The notes beneath the pieces are model-generated. The model saw only the letters and a program-made list of their open reading frames with translations. It was not told the origin of the DNA and made no database searches. Made by a program: the position numbers and the translations under genes. Below, piece after piece: positions 18,878-27,519 of a stretch of DNA of 64,000 bases. The DNA is taken from the NCBI RefSeq assembly GCF_017084525.1, contig NZ_CP070950.1, forward strand, positions 1,550,001-1,614,000, in the 5' to 3' direction. This DNA is from Conexibacter sp. SYSU D00693. Its GTDB lineage: Bacteria; Actinomycetota; Thermoleophilia; Solirubrobacterales; Solirubrobacteraceae. Position 1 is the stretch's first letter. The number at the start of each line of letters is the position of its first letter.

Positions 18878-21160
18878 ATGCCGACCGCGTACCGGACGTG
18901 CCCGCTGTGCGAGGCGACCTGCGGGCTGGCCATCGACGTCTCCGAGGACGGCCGTGTGGAGAAGGTCCGCGGCGACGCGGACGACGTCTTCTCGCACGGG
19001 TTCCTCTGTCCCAAGGGCGTGTCGCTCGGCGAGCTGCACCACGACCCCGACCGGCTGCGCGCGCCGCTCGTGCACGGTGAGGAGACGACGTGGGACGCGG
19101 CGTTCGCCGAGGCTGACCGGCTGCTACGGGGAGTGCTCGACGCCGGCGGACGCGACGCGGTCGCGGTGTACCTCGGCAACCCGTCGGCCCACGGGCTCAG
19201 CGCGATCCTCTACGGCCGCGTCCTGCTCAAGGCGCTGGGGTCGAAGAACGTCTTCAGCGCCTCGACGGTCGACCAGTACCCCAAGCAGGTCGCCTCCGGC
19301 CTCATGTTCGGCAGCGCGGCGGCGGTGCCGGTGCCGGACCTCGACCGCACGCGCTACCTGGTCATGCTGGGCGCGAACCCGCTGGCGTCCAACGGGTCGC
19401 TCATGACGGCGCCCGACGTGCGCGGGCGCCTGCGGGCGATCCGCGCCCGCGGCGGTCAGGTGGTGGTCGTCGACCCGCGACGGACCCGCACGGCACAGGA
19501 GGCCGACGTCCACCTGGCCATCCGGCCGGCGACGGACGCGCTGCTGCTCGCAGCGGTCGCGCGGACGCTGGCCGCCGAGCACCCGCGGCTCGCCGAGCGG
19601 CTGCGCCCGCTGCTCGCCCGCGAGGCGGAGCTGCTCGAGTTCCTCGAGCCGTTCACGCCCGAGGCGGTCGCGGACGCGGTGGGCGTCGAGGCCCGTGCGA
19701 TCCGGGCGCTGGCGGGCGGGCTGGCCGCGGCGGCCCCGGCGGCGGTCGTCTACGGGCGGATCGGGACGACGACGCAGCGCCACGGCGCGGTCGCCTCGTG
19801 GCTCGTCGACGTCGTGAACGTCCTGACGGGCGCGCTGGACCACCCGGGCGGCGCGATGTTCCCGCGGCCGGCCGCCGGCTCGTCGACGACGCGCGGGGAG
19901 CCGGGGCGCGGCCGCGGCACGCGGGTGGGCCGGTGGGCGTCGCGTGTGCGGGGGCTGCCGGAGGTCCTCGGCGAGCTGCCGGTGGCCACGCTCGCCGACG
20001 AGGTGCAGACGCCCGGCGAGGGGCAGGTCCGCGGGCTCATCACCGTCGCCGGCAACCCCGTGGTCTCGACCCCGAACACCGGGCGGCTCGACGCGGCGCT
20101 CGCGACGCTCGACGCGATGGTGAGCGTCGACCTCTACCGCAACGAGACGACCCGCCACGCCCACGTCGTCCTCCCCGCCCCGTCGCCGCTCGAGCGCCCG
20201 CACTACGACATCGCCCTCTACGGCTTCTCCGTGCGCGACGTGGCGAACTTCTCGGCGCCGGTGGTCGCGCTGCCGGAGGGCACGCCCGACGAGTGGGAGA
20301 TCCTGCTGCGGCTGACGGGCATCGTCGCGGGCCAGGGACCCGACGCCGACGTCGCCGCGCTCGACCGCTTCGTGGCGCTGCAGGCCGTCCAGCGCGAGGT
20401 CGGCGACGCGTGGTCGCCGGCGCACGGCCTGGACGCCGAGGCGGTGCTCGAGGCGCTGGCCCCGCGGGTCGGGCCCGAGCGGCTGCTCGACCTCCTGCTG
20501 CGCTGCGGTCCCGAGGGCGCGGGCTTCCCGGAGCTCTGGGCGCCCGGGCCGGGCGAGCTGTCGCTCGCCGCGCTCGAGGCGACGCCCCACGGTGTCGACC
20601 TCGGGCCGCTGCGCTCGCGGCTGCCCGAGGCGCTGCGCACGCCCGACGGCCGGATCGACCTGGCGCCGGAGCCGCTGCTCGCGGCCGGGGCGGCGCTGCA
20701 CGAGCTGCTCGACGCGGTGGTGGACGACGGCGCGCTCGTGCTCATCGGCCGCCGCCACCTGCGGTCCAACAACTCCTGGATGCACAACCTGCCGCTGCTC
20801 GCCCGGGGGCCCGAGCGCTGCACGCTGCTCGTCCACCCCGACGACGCTGCGCGGCTGGGACTGCTCGACGGCGCGCGGGCCTGCGTGCGCTCCCGTGTGG
20901 GCGAGGTCGAGGTCCCGGTCGAGGTGACCGACGAGATCCGCCAGGGCGTCGTCTCGCTCCCGCACGGCTGGGGCCACGACGCGCCGGGCTCGCGCATGCG
21001 GGTCGCCGCCGAGCGGCCCGGCGTGAGCTCGAACGTCCTGACCGACGAGCTCGACCTGGAGCCCCTGACGGGGACGGCGGTGCTCAACGGCATCCCCGTC
21101 GAGGTGCGCCCGGCGGTGCAGGCGCCCGTGGCGCCGGTGACTGCACCGGCGTCCGCGTAG
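18878..21160 (+). CDS. Molybdopterin-dependent oxidoreductase (bis-MGD family)
   Basis: A 760-residue DMSO-reductase-family protein. The N-terminus carries a 4Fe-4S site with Cys8, Cys11, Cys15 and Cys44 (CPLCEATC...CPKG). The middle has MGD-binding motifs such as MLGANPLASNGS and VVDPRRTRTAQEAD. The C-terminus is a molybdopterin dinucleotide-binding domain (LLVHPDDAARLGLLDG, SLPHGWGHD). There is no Tat signal, so it is cytoplasmic. No electron-transfer or membrane subunit and no dedicated chaperone lie beside it, so it probably uses a soluble partner. The substrate is unknown; it resembles assimilatory nitrate reductase and formate dehydrogenase-like proteins. Confidence 0.9.
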   Translation: MPTAYRTCPLCEATCGLAIDVSEDGRVEKVRGDADDVFSHGFLCPKGVSLGELHHDPDRLRAPLVHGEETTWDAAFAEADRLLRGVLDAGGRDAVAVYLGNPSAHGLSAILYGRVLLKALGSKNVFSASTVDQYPKQVASGLMFGSAAAVPVPDLDRTRYLVMLGANPLASNGSLMTAPDVRGRLRAIRARGGQVVVVDPRRTRTAQEADVHLAIRPATDALLLAAVARTLAAEHPRLAERLRPLLAREAELLEFLEPFTPEAVADAVGVEARAIRALAGGLAAAAPAAVVYGRIGTTTQRHGAVASWLVDVVNVLTGALDHPGGAMFPRPAAGSSTTRGEPGRGRGTRVGRWASRVRGLPEVLGELPVATLADEVQTPGEGQVRGLITVAGNPVVSTPNTGRLDAALATLDAMVSVDLYRNETTRHAHVVLPAPSPLERPHYDIALYGFSVRDVANFSAPVVALPEGTPDEWEILLRLTGIVAGQGPDADVAALDRFVALQAVQREVGDAWSPAHGLDAEAVLEALAPRVGPERLLDLLLRCGPEGAGFPELWAPGPGELSLAALEATPHGVDLGPLRSRLPEALRTPDGRIDLAPEPLLAAGAALHELLDAVVDDGALVLIGRRHLRSNNSWMHNLPLLARGPERCTLLVHPDDAARLGLLDGARACVRSRVGEVEVPVEVTDEIRQGVVSLPHGWGHDAPGSRMRVAAERPGVSSNVLTDELDLEPLTGTAVLNGIPVEVRPAVQAPVAPVTAPASA

Positions 21161-21172
21161 GCGTGATGCGGC

Positions 21173-21209
21173 TAGGCTGACGCCCTGTCAGACAGCGGGT
21201 CACGGGAGG
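21173..21209 (+). promoter_or_regulatory. Promoter and leader of the lipase gene
   Basis: TAGGCT (21173-21178) would start transcription near 21186, exactly within an 11-bp palindrome CTGTC-A-GACAG (21185-21195). GGGAGG near 21204 serves as ribosome-binding site for the ATG at 21218. The palindrome could be an operator or a 5' structure; no nearby regulator is implicated. Confidence 0.4.
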
Positions 21210-21217
21210 CCTCGAGG

Positions 21218-22261
21218 ATGGGCGCAGGACGCATGGTGCGACGGGCCGCGGCGCTGGCGGCGGTCGCCACGGGGTTGACCGGCGCGGCGGCGGCGCAGGC
21301 CGCGACCGAGCCGTCGGTCACGGCCGAGCAGGCCCAGCGGCTGCTGCGCTGCACCGACGACGTGCACGGCGCGACGCGCGACCCGGTCCTGCTCATCCCC
21401 GGGACGACGGTCGACACGCGCCAGGACTTCTCGTTCAGCTGGGAGCCCGCGCTGCGGGCGGCCGGCCGTCCCTACTGCACGTACGACCCGCCGGCCTCCG
21501 GGATGGCCGACATCCAGGTCTCCGGCGAGTACGTCGTGCGCCAGCTGCACCGCATCCACGCGCTCTCAGGGCGCAAGGTCGACGTCGTCGGCCACTCCCA
21601 GGGCGGGATGGTCACCCGCTGGGCGCTGCGCTTCTTCCCCGACACCCGCGCGCTCGTCGACGACGTCATCGGCCTCGCGCCGTCGAACCACGGCACCGTC
21701 GTCGCCCGCCCGCTCTGCGGCCTGCCGGGCGGCTGCGCGCCGTCGATCTGGCAGCAGCGCGACGACTCGCGCTTCATGCGCGCGCTCAACAGCGAGGCGG
21801 AGACGTGGGCCGGGATCGACTACACCGTCGTCTACTCGCACACCGACGAGGTCGTCGTCCCCAACGCCGACGCGCGGACCGGGTCCTCGGCGCTGCGCAC
21901 GGGCGAGGGTCGCATCACGAACGTCGCGATCCAGGAGCTCTGCCCGCTCGACCTCAACGAGCACCTGCTCCTCGGCGTCCTCGACCACGTCGCCTACTCG
22001 CTGGCGATCGACGCGCTCGACCACGACGGCCCGGCCGACCCCTCGCGCGTCAGCAGGGGCGTGTGCCGGAGCACGACGATGCCCTCGGTGGACCGGCCCC
22101 TCGGCGCGCTCTCGACGCTCGACTCCGCGGCGTTCCTGGCCAAGACGCTGCTCACCGCGCGGCGGGTGGGCGCGGAGCCGGCGCTGAAGGACTACGCGGC
22201 GGCGGCGGGCAAGCGCGCCAGGGCCGCACGGGCCCCGGCGCGCCGCCGGGTCAGCGGCTGA
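21218..22261 (+). CDS. Secreted lipase/esterase (alpha/beta hydrolase)
   Basis: A 347-residue protein with a Sec signal peptide (about residues 1-29, twin Arg then a hydrophobic Ala-rich core ending AQA). The mature part is an alpha/beta hydrolase of the class 2 / CALB-like lipase type: VLLIPGTTVD oxyanion segment, nucleophile Ser127 in GHSQGG, a candidate acid Asp in SHTDEVV and His in LDHVAY. Several cysteines suggest disulfides after export. It probably hydrolyses extracellular acylglycerols. It overlaps the convergent permease gene by 11 bp. Confidence 0.9.
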   Translation: MGAGRMVRRAAALAAVATGLTGAAAAQAATEPSVTAEQAQRLLRCTDDVHGATRDPVLLIPGTTVDTRQDFSFSWEPALRAAGRPYCTYDPPASGMADIQVSGEYVVRQLHRIHALSGRKVDVVGHSQGGMVTRWALRFFPDTRALVDDVIGLAPSNHGTVVARPLCGLPGGCAPSIWQQRDDSRFMRALNSEAETWAGIDYTVVYSHTDEVVVPNADARTGSSALRTGEGRITNVAIQELCPLDLNEHLLLGVLDHVAYSLAIDALDHDGPADPSRVSRGVCRSTTMPSVDRPLGALSTLDSAAFLAKTLLTARRVGAEPALKDYAAAAGKRARAARAPARRRVSG

Positions 22262-23051
22262 GCCGCTGGAAGCGCCAGACCGCCAGCGGCAGGAACACCG
22301 CGACGAGGACGACCGGCCAGACGACGGCGAGCGCCAGCGCGTGGTCGACCACCCAGGAGCCGCCCTCGGCGGGCACCCCGGGGTTGTCGAACAGCTCGCG
22401 CGTCGCGGTGATCGTCGAGCTCAGCGGGTTCCACTCGGCCAGGAACCCGAGCCAGCCCGGCATGAGCTCGGGCGCGACGAACGCGCTCGTCAGCATCGTG
22501 ATCGGGAACAGCAGCATCCACAGGGCGTTGACCGCGTCGGCGCTCGGGGCGATGAGCCCGAGGAGGATCCCGATCCACAGGAACGCGAAGCGCAGGAGCA
22601 GCAGCAGGCCGAGCGCGGCCAGCGCGTCCGCGGTCCCGCCGTGCCAGGACCAGCCGACGGCCAGCCCGACGCCGATCGTGATGGCCAGGCCCGCGATCGA
22701 GTTCAGCATGTCGGCCATCGCGCGCCCGGCGACGACGGCGACCGGCGAGATGGGCAGCGAGCGGAAGCGGTCGGTGATGCCGCGCTCGGCGTCCGAGGCG
22801 ATCTCCTGCATCGTCGCGCCGACGCCGAACGCCGTGAACTGCGCGAAGAGCCCCGGCATGAGGAACTCGAGGTAGTCGCCGCCGCCCGGGACGGTCATGC
22901 CGCTGCCGAAGACGTAGCCGAAGAGCAGGACGAAGCAGGCGGAGAACCCGAGCTCGGCGAGGACGCGCGTCGGGTTGGCGACCCAGCGCAGGACGTCCCG
23001 GCGCGCGATGTTCCACGAGTCCAGGGCGGCCCAGCGCAGCGCGACGGTCAT
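22251..23051 (-). CDS. ABC-2 type transporter permease (DrrB-like)
   Basis: A 266-residue integral membrane protein with six predicted helices and the ABC-2 family pattern: a cytosolic N-terminus with RRDVLRW, the first helix FVLLFGYVFGSG, then the conserved ERGITDRFRSLPISPVAV loop and EWNPLSSTITATRELF before the last helix. It forms the exporter with the ATPase encoded just upstream (ATGA overlap). DrrAB-type exporters remove hydrophobic drugs or lipids. The divergent TetR presumably controls the pair. Confidence 0.93.
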   Translation of the reverse strand: MTVALRWAALDSWNIARRDVLRWVANPTRVLAELGFSACFVLLFGYVFGSGMTVPGGGDYLEFLMPGLFAQFTAFGVGATMQEIASDAERGITDRFRSLPISPVAVVAGRAMADMLNSIAGLAITIGVGLAVGWSWHGGTADALAALGLLLLLRFAFLWIGILLGLIAPSADAVNALWMLLFPITMLTSAFVAPELMPGWLGFLAEWNPLSSTITATRELFDNPGVPAEGGSWVVDHALALAVVWPVVLVAVFLPLAVWRFQRLSR

Positions 23052-24010
23052 GCCGCGACCTCCTCGTGCTCGCGCCGGCCGGTCAGCCGCAGGAAGACCT
23101 CGTCGAGGGTCGGGCGCCGCACGGCGACGTCCTCGGCCTCGATGCCCGCCTCCTCCAGCGCGCGCAGCACGGCGGTGAGCGACGCGACGCGCTGGTGCAC
23201 CGGCGCGGTGATCCGGCGGTGGCTGGGGTCCACCGCGGGCGTCGTGCCGGGCGGAGCGGCCCGCGCGACCAGCGCGGCGGCCGCGGCGAGCTGCGCGCCG
23301 TCGCGGACGACGACGTCGAGCTGGTCGCCGCCGAGCCGGCTCTTCAGGGCGGCGGGCGTGCCGTCGGCGATGACGCGGCCCCGGTCGATGACCGAGATCT
23401 GGTCGGCCAGCTGGTCGGCCTCGTCGAGGTAGTGCGTGGTCAGCAGCACCGTCGTGCCGCCGGCCACGAGGCCGCGGACGACCTCCCACACCTCCTGGCG
23501 GTTGCGCGGGTCCTGGCCGGTCGTGGGCTCGTCGAGGAAGAGCACGCGCGGGGCCATCAGGAAGCTCGCGGCGAGGTCGAGCCGGCGGCGCATGCCGCCG
23601 CTGTAGCCCTTGGCCGCGCGGTCGGCGGCCTCGGCCAGGCCGAACTGCTCGAGCAGCTCGCCCGCGCGCGTGCGGGCCTCGCGCGAGGACAGGCGGTGCA
23701 GCCGGCCGAAGAGCTCCAGGTTCTGCCGGCCGGTGAGCTCCTCGTCGACCGCGTCGTGCTGGCTGGTGAGGCCGATGCGGCGGCGGACGTCGCGCGGGCG
23801 TCGCGCCACGTCGAAGCCCGCCACCTCGGCGCGGCCGGCGTCGGCGCGCAGGAGCGTCGCGAGGATCCGCACGGCCGTCGTCTTGCCCGCGCCGTTCGGG
23901 CCGAGCAGCCCGCACACGGCGCCCTCCGGCACCTCGAGGTCGAAGCCCTCGAGCGCCTGCGTCTCACCGAACCGCTTGCCCACGCCCTGCGCCAGCACCG
24001 CCGTCGCCAT
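23048..24010 (-). CDS. ABC transporter ATP-binding protein (DrrA-like)
   Basis: A 320-residue ATPase with Walker A GPNGAGKTT, signature YSGGMRRRLDLA, Walker B VLFLDEPTTG and the H-loop TTHYLDEAD, followed by a C-terminal domain with the DrrA-type ending RRPTLDEVFLRLTGR. It should energise export through the adjoining ABC-2 permease. The ATG at 24010 has a strong AAAGGAGG ribosome-binding site. The first gene of a two-gene operon, it is divergent from a TetR gene. Confidence 0.95.
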   Translation of the reverse strand: MATAVLAQGVGKRFGETQALEGFDLEVPEGAVCGLLGPNGAGKTTAVRILATLLRADAGRAEVAGFDVARRPRDVRRRIGLTSQHDAVDEELTGRQNLELFGRLHRLSSREARTRAGELLEQFGLAEAADRAAKGYSGGMRRRLDLAASFLMAPRVLFLDEPTTGQDPRNRQEVWEVVRGLVAGGTTVLLTTHYLDEADQLADQISVIDRGRVIADGTPAALKSRLGGDQLDVVVRDGAQLAAAAALVARAAPPGTTPAVDPSHRRITAPVHQRVASLTAVLRALEEAGIEAEDVAVRRPTLDEVFLRLTGRREHEEVAA

Positions 24011-24029
24011 CGTGTCCCTCCTCCTTTGA

Positions 24030-24079
24030 GTACGCCGTACGCCAAACGTTCTGCGTGCACTGTACGCACGTCGTAGGAT
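24030..24079. promoter_or_regulatory. Divergent control region of the exporter and TetR genes
   Basis: The palindrome GTACG-C-CGTAC (24030-24040) lies near the exporter's ribosome-binding site. TGCGT...ACGCA arms follow at about 24052-24068. TAGGAT (24074-24079) lies 9 nt before the TetR ATG. GTAC-containing half-sites recur through the interval, as expected for operators of an autoregulated TetR repressor. The exact boundaries are uncertain. Confidence 0.5.
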
Positions 24080-24088
24080 CTGCGCAAC

Positions 24089-24874
24089 ATGGCGGGCGAG
24101 ACGGACGTCGGACGCGGGGATCCGCAGCGCAGCCTCGAGCTCCTGTGGCGCCACCACCGGGCCGGCGACGGGCGTCCGTCGCGGGGGCCGAAGCCGGCCC
24201 TGTCGGTCGACCGGATCGTCGAGGCCGCGGTGGCGATCGCCGACGCCGACGGCCTCGAGGCGGTCTCGATGCGCCGCATCGCCGAGGAGCTCGGCGCGGG
24301 GACGATGTCGCTCTACCGCCACGTGCCGGGCAAGGCGGAGCTGCTCGAGCTCATGCTCGACCACGTCATCGGCGAGGCGCCGAACCCCGGGCCGGAGGTC
24401 GTCGGCTGGCGCGACCGGCTCGCGTTCTGCGCCCGCGCGGCGCGCGAGCACCACCGCCGCCATCCGTGGACGCTCAACGTGACGATGTCCCGCCCGCCGC
24501 TCGGCCCGAACCTCATGCGCAGCGTCGAGTCGCTCATGGACGCGGCGGCGGGCACCGGCCTGCCCGCGAAGGAGTGGATCGTCATCACGCAGCTCGTCGG
24601 CTCCTTCGTCGGCGGCTGGTCGCGCTACGAGCTCGGCGAGGTCGCCGCGACGCAGGCCACCGGCCAGGACGACGAGGCGTGGTGGGGCGCGCGGATGACG
24701 TTCTGGGAGACGTACTTCGTCCCGGAGGACCACCCCACGATCACCCGGGCCTGGGAGTCCGGTGCGATGGAGGAGGTCGTCGACGAGTTCGAGTTCGGCC
24801 TCGCGTGCCTGCTCGACGGCCTCGCCGCGCGCATCGCGGCGCACGAGGCGCGTGCCGGGACGGCAGCCGACTAG
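24089..24874 (+). CDS. TetR/AcrR family regulator, divergent from the exporter
   Basis: A 261-residue TetR protein. After a 37-residue lead comes the DNA-binding domain (about 38-90: SVDRIVEAAVAIADADG, then GTMSLYRHVPGKAEL, the hallmark of the tetracycline-repressor-like subgroup). The helical ligand domain continues to the end, with the FVGGWSRYELGE segment of that subgroup. Its position opposite a DrrAB-type exporter, with palindromes between, indicates a local repressor induced by a compound the pump exports. Confidence 0.92.
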   Translation: MAGETDVGRGDPQRSLELLWRHHRAGDGRPSRGPKPALSVDRIVEAAVAIADADGLEAVSMRRIAEELGAGTMSLYRHVPGKAELLELMLDHVIGEAPNPGPEVVGWRDRLAFCARAAREHHRRHPWTLNVTMSRPPLGPNLMRSVESLMDAAAGTGLPAKEWIVITQLVGSFVGGWSRYELGEVAATQATGQDDEAWWGARMTFWETYFVPEDHPTITRAWESGAMEEVVDEFEFGLACLLDGLAARIAAHEARAGTAAD

Positions 24875-24916
24875 CCGCTCGGCCCCCACATTCGGAGGGG
24901 TGCTCCGGTTGGGCGC

Positions 24917-24936
24917 TACAGTGGGTCCCGTACAAG
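24917..24936 (+). promoter_or_regulatory. Possible promoter of the small basic protein gene
   Basis: TACAGT (24917-24922) and TACAAG (24931-24936, 16 nt after TTGGGC at 24909) are alternative -10 candidates. A short inverted repeat AGTGG-AGCC-CCACT follows before the ATG at 24965. Which hexamer is used cannot be decided by eye. Confidence 0.3.
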
Positions 24937-24964
24937 TGGAGCCCCACTCCGGAACGGACAGACG

Positions 24965-25249
24965 ATGAGCACCATCCAGCAGCGCGCAGCAGAAGGCCTT
25001 CTCAGCACCACCCTCCGTCAGAGCGCCCGGCGCAGCCGCGAGCAGCGGCTGGCCTCCAGCGCCCGCACGGGCCGCTTCACCCGGCCGACCGACGCCCCCG
25101 GCGGACGGCTGACCGCCGCGGTCGCGGCCCGGCGGGCCCTCGCCGCCAACACGACCAAGCCCTCCCGCAAGCCGCTCTCGCAGGCGGCGCGGCGCGCGGC
25201 CGACGCCCTCGCTCGCGAGGCGCCGCCGGCCTGCGTCGCCTGCGCGTAG
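24965..25249 (+). CDS. Small basic protein of unknown function
   Basis: A 94-residue, strongly basic protein, rich in Arg, Ala and Ser with no hydrophobic segment. Only the last six residues contain cysteine, in a CVAC pair that could bind a metal or form a disulfide. I recognise no family. It has a plausible promoter and a clear ATG, but with so high a GC content a chance reading frame of this size is possible. It sits between the TetR gene and the convergent pseudopilin-hydrolase cluster. Confidence 0.45.
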   Translation: MSTIQQRAAEGLLSTTLRQSARRSREQRLASSARTGRFTRPTDAPGGRLTAAVAARRALAANTTKPSRKPLSQAARRAADALAREAPPACVACA

Positions 25250-25268
25250 CGACGTCCGCGCCCGCGGC

Positions 25269-26633
25269 TCACGCCACGAGGCGCACCTCCAGCCCGGCGG
25301 CCGGCACCAGCAGGTCGCCGGCGCCGTGCAGGAGCCCGAGGATCCGCACCACGTAGTCCTGCGTCTCGCGGAACGGCGGGATGCCGCCGAACCGCTGGAC
25401 CGCCCCGGGCCCCGCGTTGTAGGCCGCCAGGGCCAGGGGCACCGAGCCGAACTGGCGCAGCAGGTCGCGCATCAGGTGCGCCTGCGCGTCGATCGCCTGC
25501 TCGGGGTCGAACGGGTCGCGCAGGCCCAGCGACCGTGCCGTCCCTGGCATGAACTGCGCGATGCCCATCGCCCCGGCGCCGGAGCGCGCGTCCGGGTCGA
25601 AGCCGGACTCCTGGCGCAGCTGTGCCGCCAGCAGCGCCGCCGAGATCGACCACCGCATCGCCGCCCTGGCGATGGTCGCGCGAAAGCGCGCCGGCACCCA
25701 CGACGGCAGGCCCGAGCCCGGGCCCCCGCCCTCCCCTCCGCCGCCGGCGCCGTCGTCGCCGCCGCGCTCCGCGGCGCGCACCTCGGGCACCGCGCCGACG
25801 GACACCGATCCGGGGTTCCTGACGAAGCCGAAGTGCCAGGGCTCCCAGCCGTAGCGCTGGAGGAAGCCGAAGCGCTTGGCGTTCGCCGCGAGCCACCCGT
25901 ACGCCGCGCGCGGGCCGAGGTCGAGCTCCGTCCCGAGGCGGTGCAGCGACGTGCCGGGCCGTGCGACCCACTTCGGGTCCGGGTGGCGGGCCCAGAGGAC
26001 GGCCTGCTCGGCGTCGCTGCGAAACGCGCTCGTGATGAGCAGCGTGACGCCGTCGGCGCGCGCCGCTGCGGCCATCCGGTCGAACGCCAGGGCGACGTCG
26101 GGCCGCATCGGCTTGCCCTGCCTGGTCGCGAACGGCCCCCGGTACTCGCCAGGGTTGCCGCTCAGCAGCGGGGCCATCCCGGCGCCCGCGTCGGGCACGA
26201 GCTCGGCCTGCGCGCGCACGGTCACCGGCACGTCGAAGCGGCCGACCTCGATCGGGCGCGCGTCGCGCACGTCGATGCGCAGCGGCGGCAGGCCGTCCTC
26301 CGACGGCAGGTCGACCTCCACGTCGGCGACGCCGTTGCGCCGCGCGGTCGCCCGCGCCGCCGCGCGACCCAGCTCGAGGTAGCGCGGGTGGCTCAGCCAC
26401 CGCGGGTTCGCCGCGCCGCCGACCTCCGGGGGCTCGAACAGCCGCGGGTAGGCCTCGCGCATCGCCCGGGCACCGGCCAGCGCTGCGAGGTCCATCGCCC
26501 GCTGGCGGTCGCTGCGCTGCGCCAGTGCCGCTCCGAGGCCGCCGAGCAGCAGCGCGCCGAGGAGCACCGCGACGAGCAGGCCGACCAGGACGACCGTCGC
26601 CTGCCCGTCCTCGCTGCACCCGCGTGCTCGCAC
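25269..26633 (-). CDS. TadG-like / VanY carboxypeptidase / lytic transglycosylase fusion
   Basis: A 454-residue three-part protein. Residues 6-60 are a TadE/G-type pseudopilin N-terminus: G10-Q11 junction before a hydrophobic helix, then QRAMDLAALAGARAM. Residues about 165-272 are a VanY-type D-Ala-D-Ala carboxypeptidase with SAFRS, zinc ligands His231, Asp238 and His267, and catalytic Glu264 (GWEPWHF). A Gly-rich linker joins an SLT lytic transglycosylase (about 315-435) with catalytic Glu342 in RQESGFDP, MGIAQFMP and AYNAGPGAV. All catalytic residues are present. It should be membrane-anchored with both enzymes facing the cell wall. It is the last gene of the pseudopilin cluster; the start is GTG. 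Confidence 0.88.
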   Translation of the reverse strand: MRARGCSEDGQATVVLVGLLVAVLLGALLLGGLGAALAQRSDRQRAMDLAALAGARAMREAYPRLFEPPEVGGAANPRWLSHPRYLELGRAAARATARRNGVADVEVDLPSEDGLPPLRIDVRDARPIEVGRFDVPVTVRAQAELVPDAGAGMAPLLSGNPGEYRGPFATRQGKPMRPDVALAFDRMAAAARADGVTLLITSAFRSDAEQAVLWARHPDPKWVARPGTSLHRLGTELDLGPRAAYGWLAANAKRFGFLQRYGWEPWHFGFVRNPGSVSVGAVPEVRAAERGGDDGAGGGGEGGGPGSGLPSWVPARFRATIARAAMRWSISAALLAAQLRQESGFDPDARSGAGAMGIAQFMPGTARSLGLRDPFDPEQAIDAQAHLMRDLLRQFGSVPLALAAYNAGPGAVQRFGGIPPFRETQDYVVRILGLLHGAGDLLVPAAGLEVRLVA

Positions 26634-26696
26634 CCGCGCAGCGTCCCGGGAGACGCGTCACGGAACAGCACGCGAACGTCACGGGAGCACACGCGG

Positions 26697-27512
26697 TCAG
26701 CTCCAGCGGTCCCAGGCGTGGAGGTGCGGACGGGGGTCGACGAGCCGGCCACCGACGCGCAGCTCGAAGTGCAGGTGGCAGCCGGTCGTGCGGGCGTTGC
26801 CCGTGTCGCCGACGGAGCCGATGCGCTGGCCGGTGCGGACACGCTCGCCGCGACGGACCAGCGGGCGGTCGCGCAGGTGGGCGTAGCGGTAGGTGCGGCC
26901 GTCGAGCAGGCCGCGGACGACCACCTCGTGGCCGTAGAGGACCGGGTCGAAGCGGCTGCGCACGACGCGGCCGGCGCGCGCGGCGACCAGGGGCGTGCCG
27001 CACGGCGCGTTGACGTCGAAGCCCTCGTGGGTCCGGCCGCCGTTGCGCCCGGCTCCGAACTGCCCGATCGCGCCCCGGTCGGCGTGCCGCCCGCGGATGG
27101 GGAACGTCCTGCCGCGCAGCACGAACATCCCCAGGCGGCGGCGCACCGTCGTCCCCGGGACCACGACGCGCACGCGGTAGCGCCCGTCCGCGGCGGCCCG
27201 GCCGTCCCCGGTCACGCCGTCCCACGTCACGCGGCGCCGCATGCCGGGCAGCACGTCGGCGACGACCATCCGGCGTGCGATGCGGCCGGTCCGGTCGCTC
27301 GTGACCTCGACGTGCAGCAGCGGCGGCGCCGGCGCTGTCACGGCGAAGGAGACCGCGACGGGCTCCCCGCCGAAGAAGGCCGTGGACGGCGCGACGCGCG
27401 GCGCCTCGAGGGTCAGCGCGGGCGTCGCGGCGGTCGTCGAGGGCGCGGCGGCGGCCGGAGCGCCGAGGGCGCCGGTGATCGCGAGGGCGGCGACGGCGGG
27501 GCGAGCGAGCAC
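26697..27512 (-). CDS. Secreted M23 (LytM-type) endopeptidase
   Basis: A 271-residue protein with an N-terminal signal peptide (cleavage near residue 23). Residues 35-125 form a beta-rich domain with a FlgD-like ADGRYRVRVVV ending. The peptidase domain (about 140-262) has intact zinc ligands His162, Asp166 and His248 and the catalytic pair His212/His246 (HEGFD, AHL, HLHFEL). It should cut peptide cross-links in peptidoglycan. It lies between two pseudopilin-type genes and the pseudopilin-hydrolase fusion, so wall remodelling seems part of that locus's job. The start is GTG. Confidence 0.9.
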   Translation of the reverse strand: MLARPAVAALAITGALGAPAAAAPSTTAATPALTLEAPRVAPSTAFFGGEPVAVSFAVTAPAPPLLHVEVTSDRTGRIARRMVVADVLPGMRRRVTWDGVTGDGRAAADGRYRVRVVVPGTTVRRRLGMFVLRGRTFPIRGRHADRGAIGQFGAGRNGGRTHEGFDVNAPCGTPLVAARAGRVVRSRFDPVLYGHEVVVRGLLDGRTYRYAHLRDRPLVRRGERVRTGQRIGSVGDTGNARTTGCHLHFELRVGGRLVDPRPHLHAWDRWS

Positions 27513-27519
27513 GGGGGCA

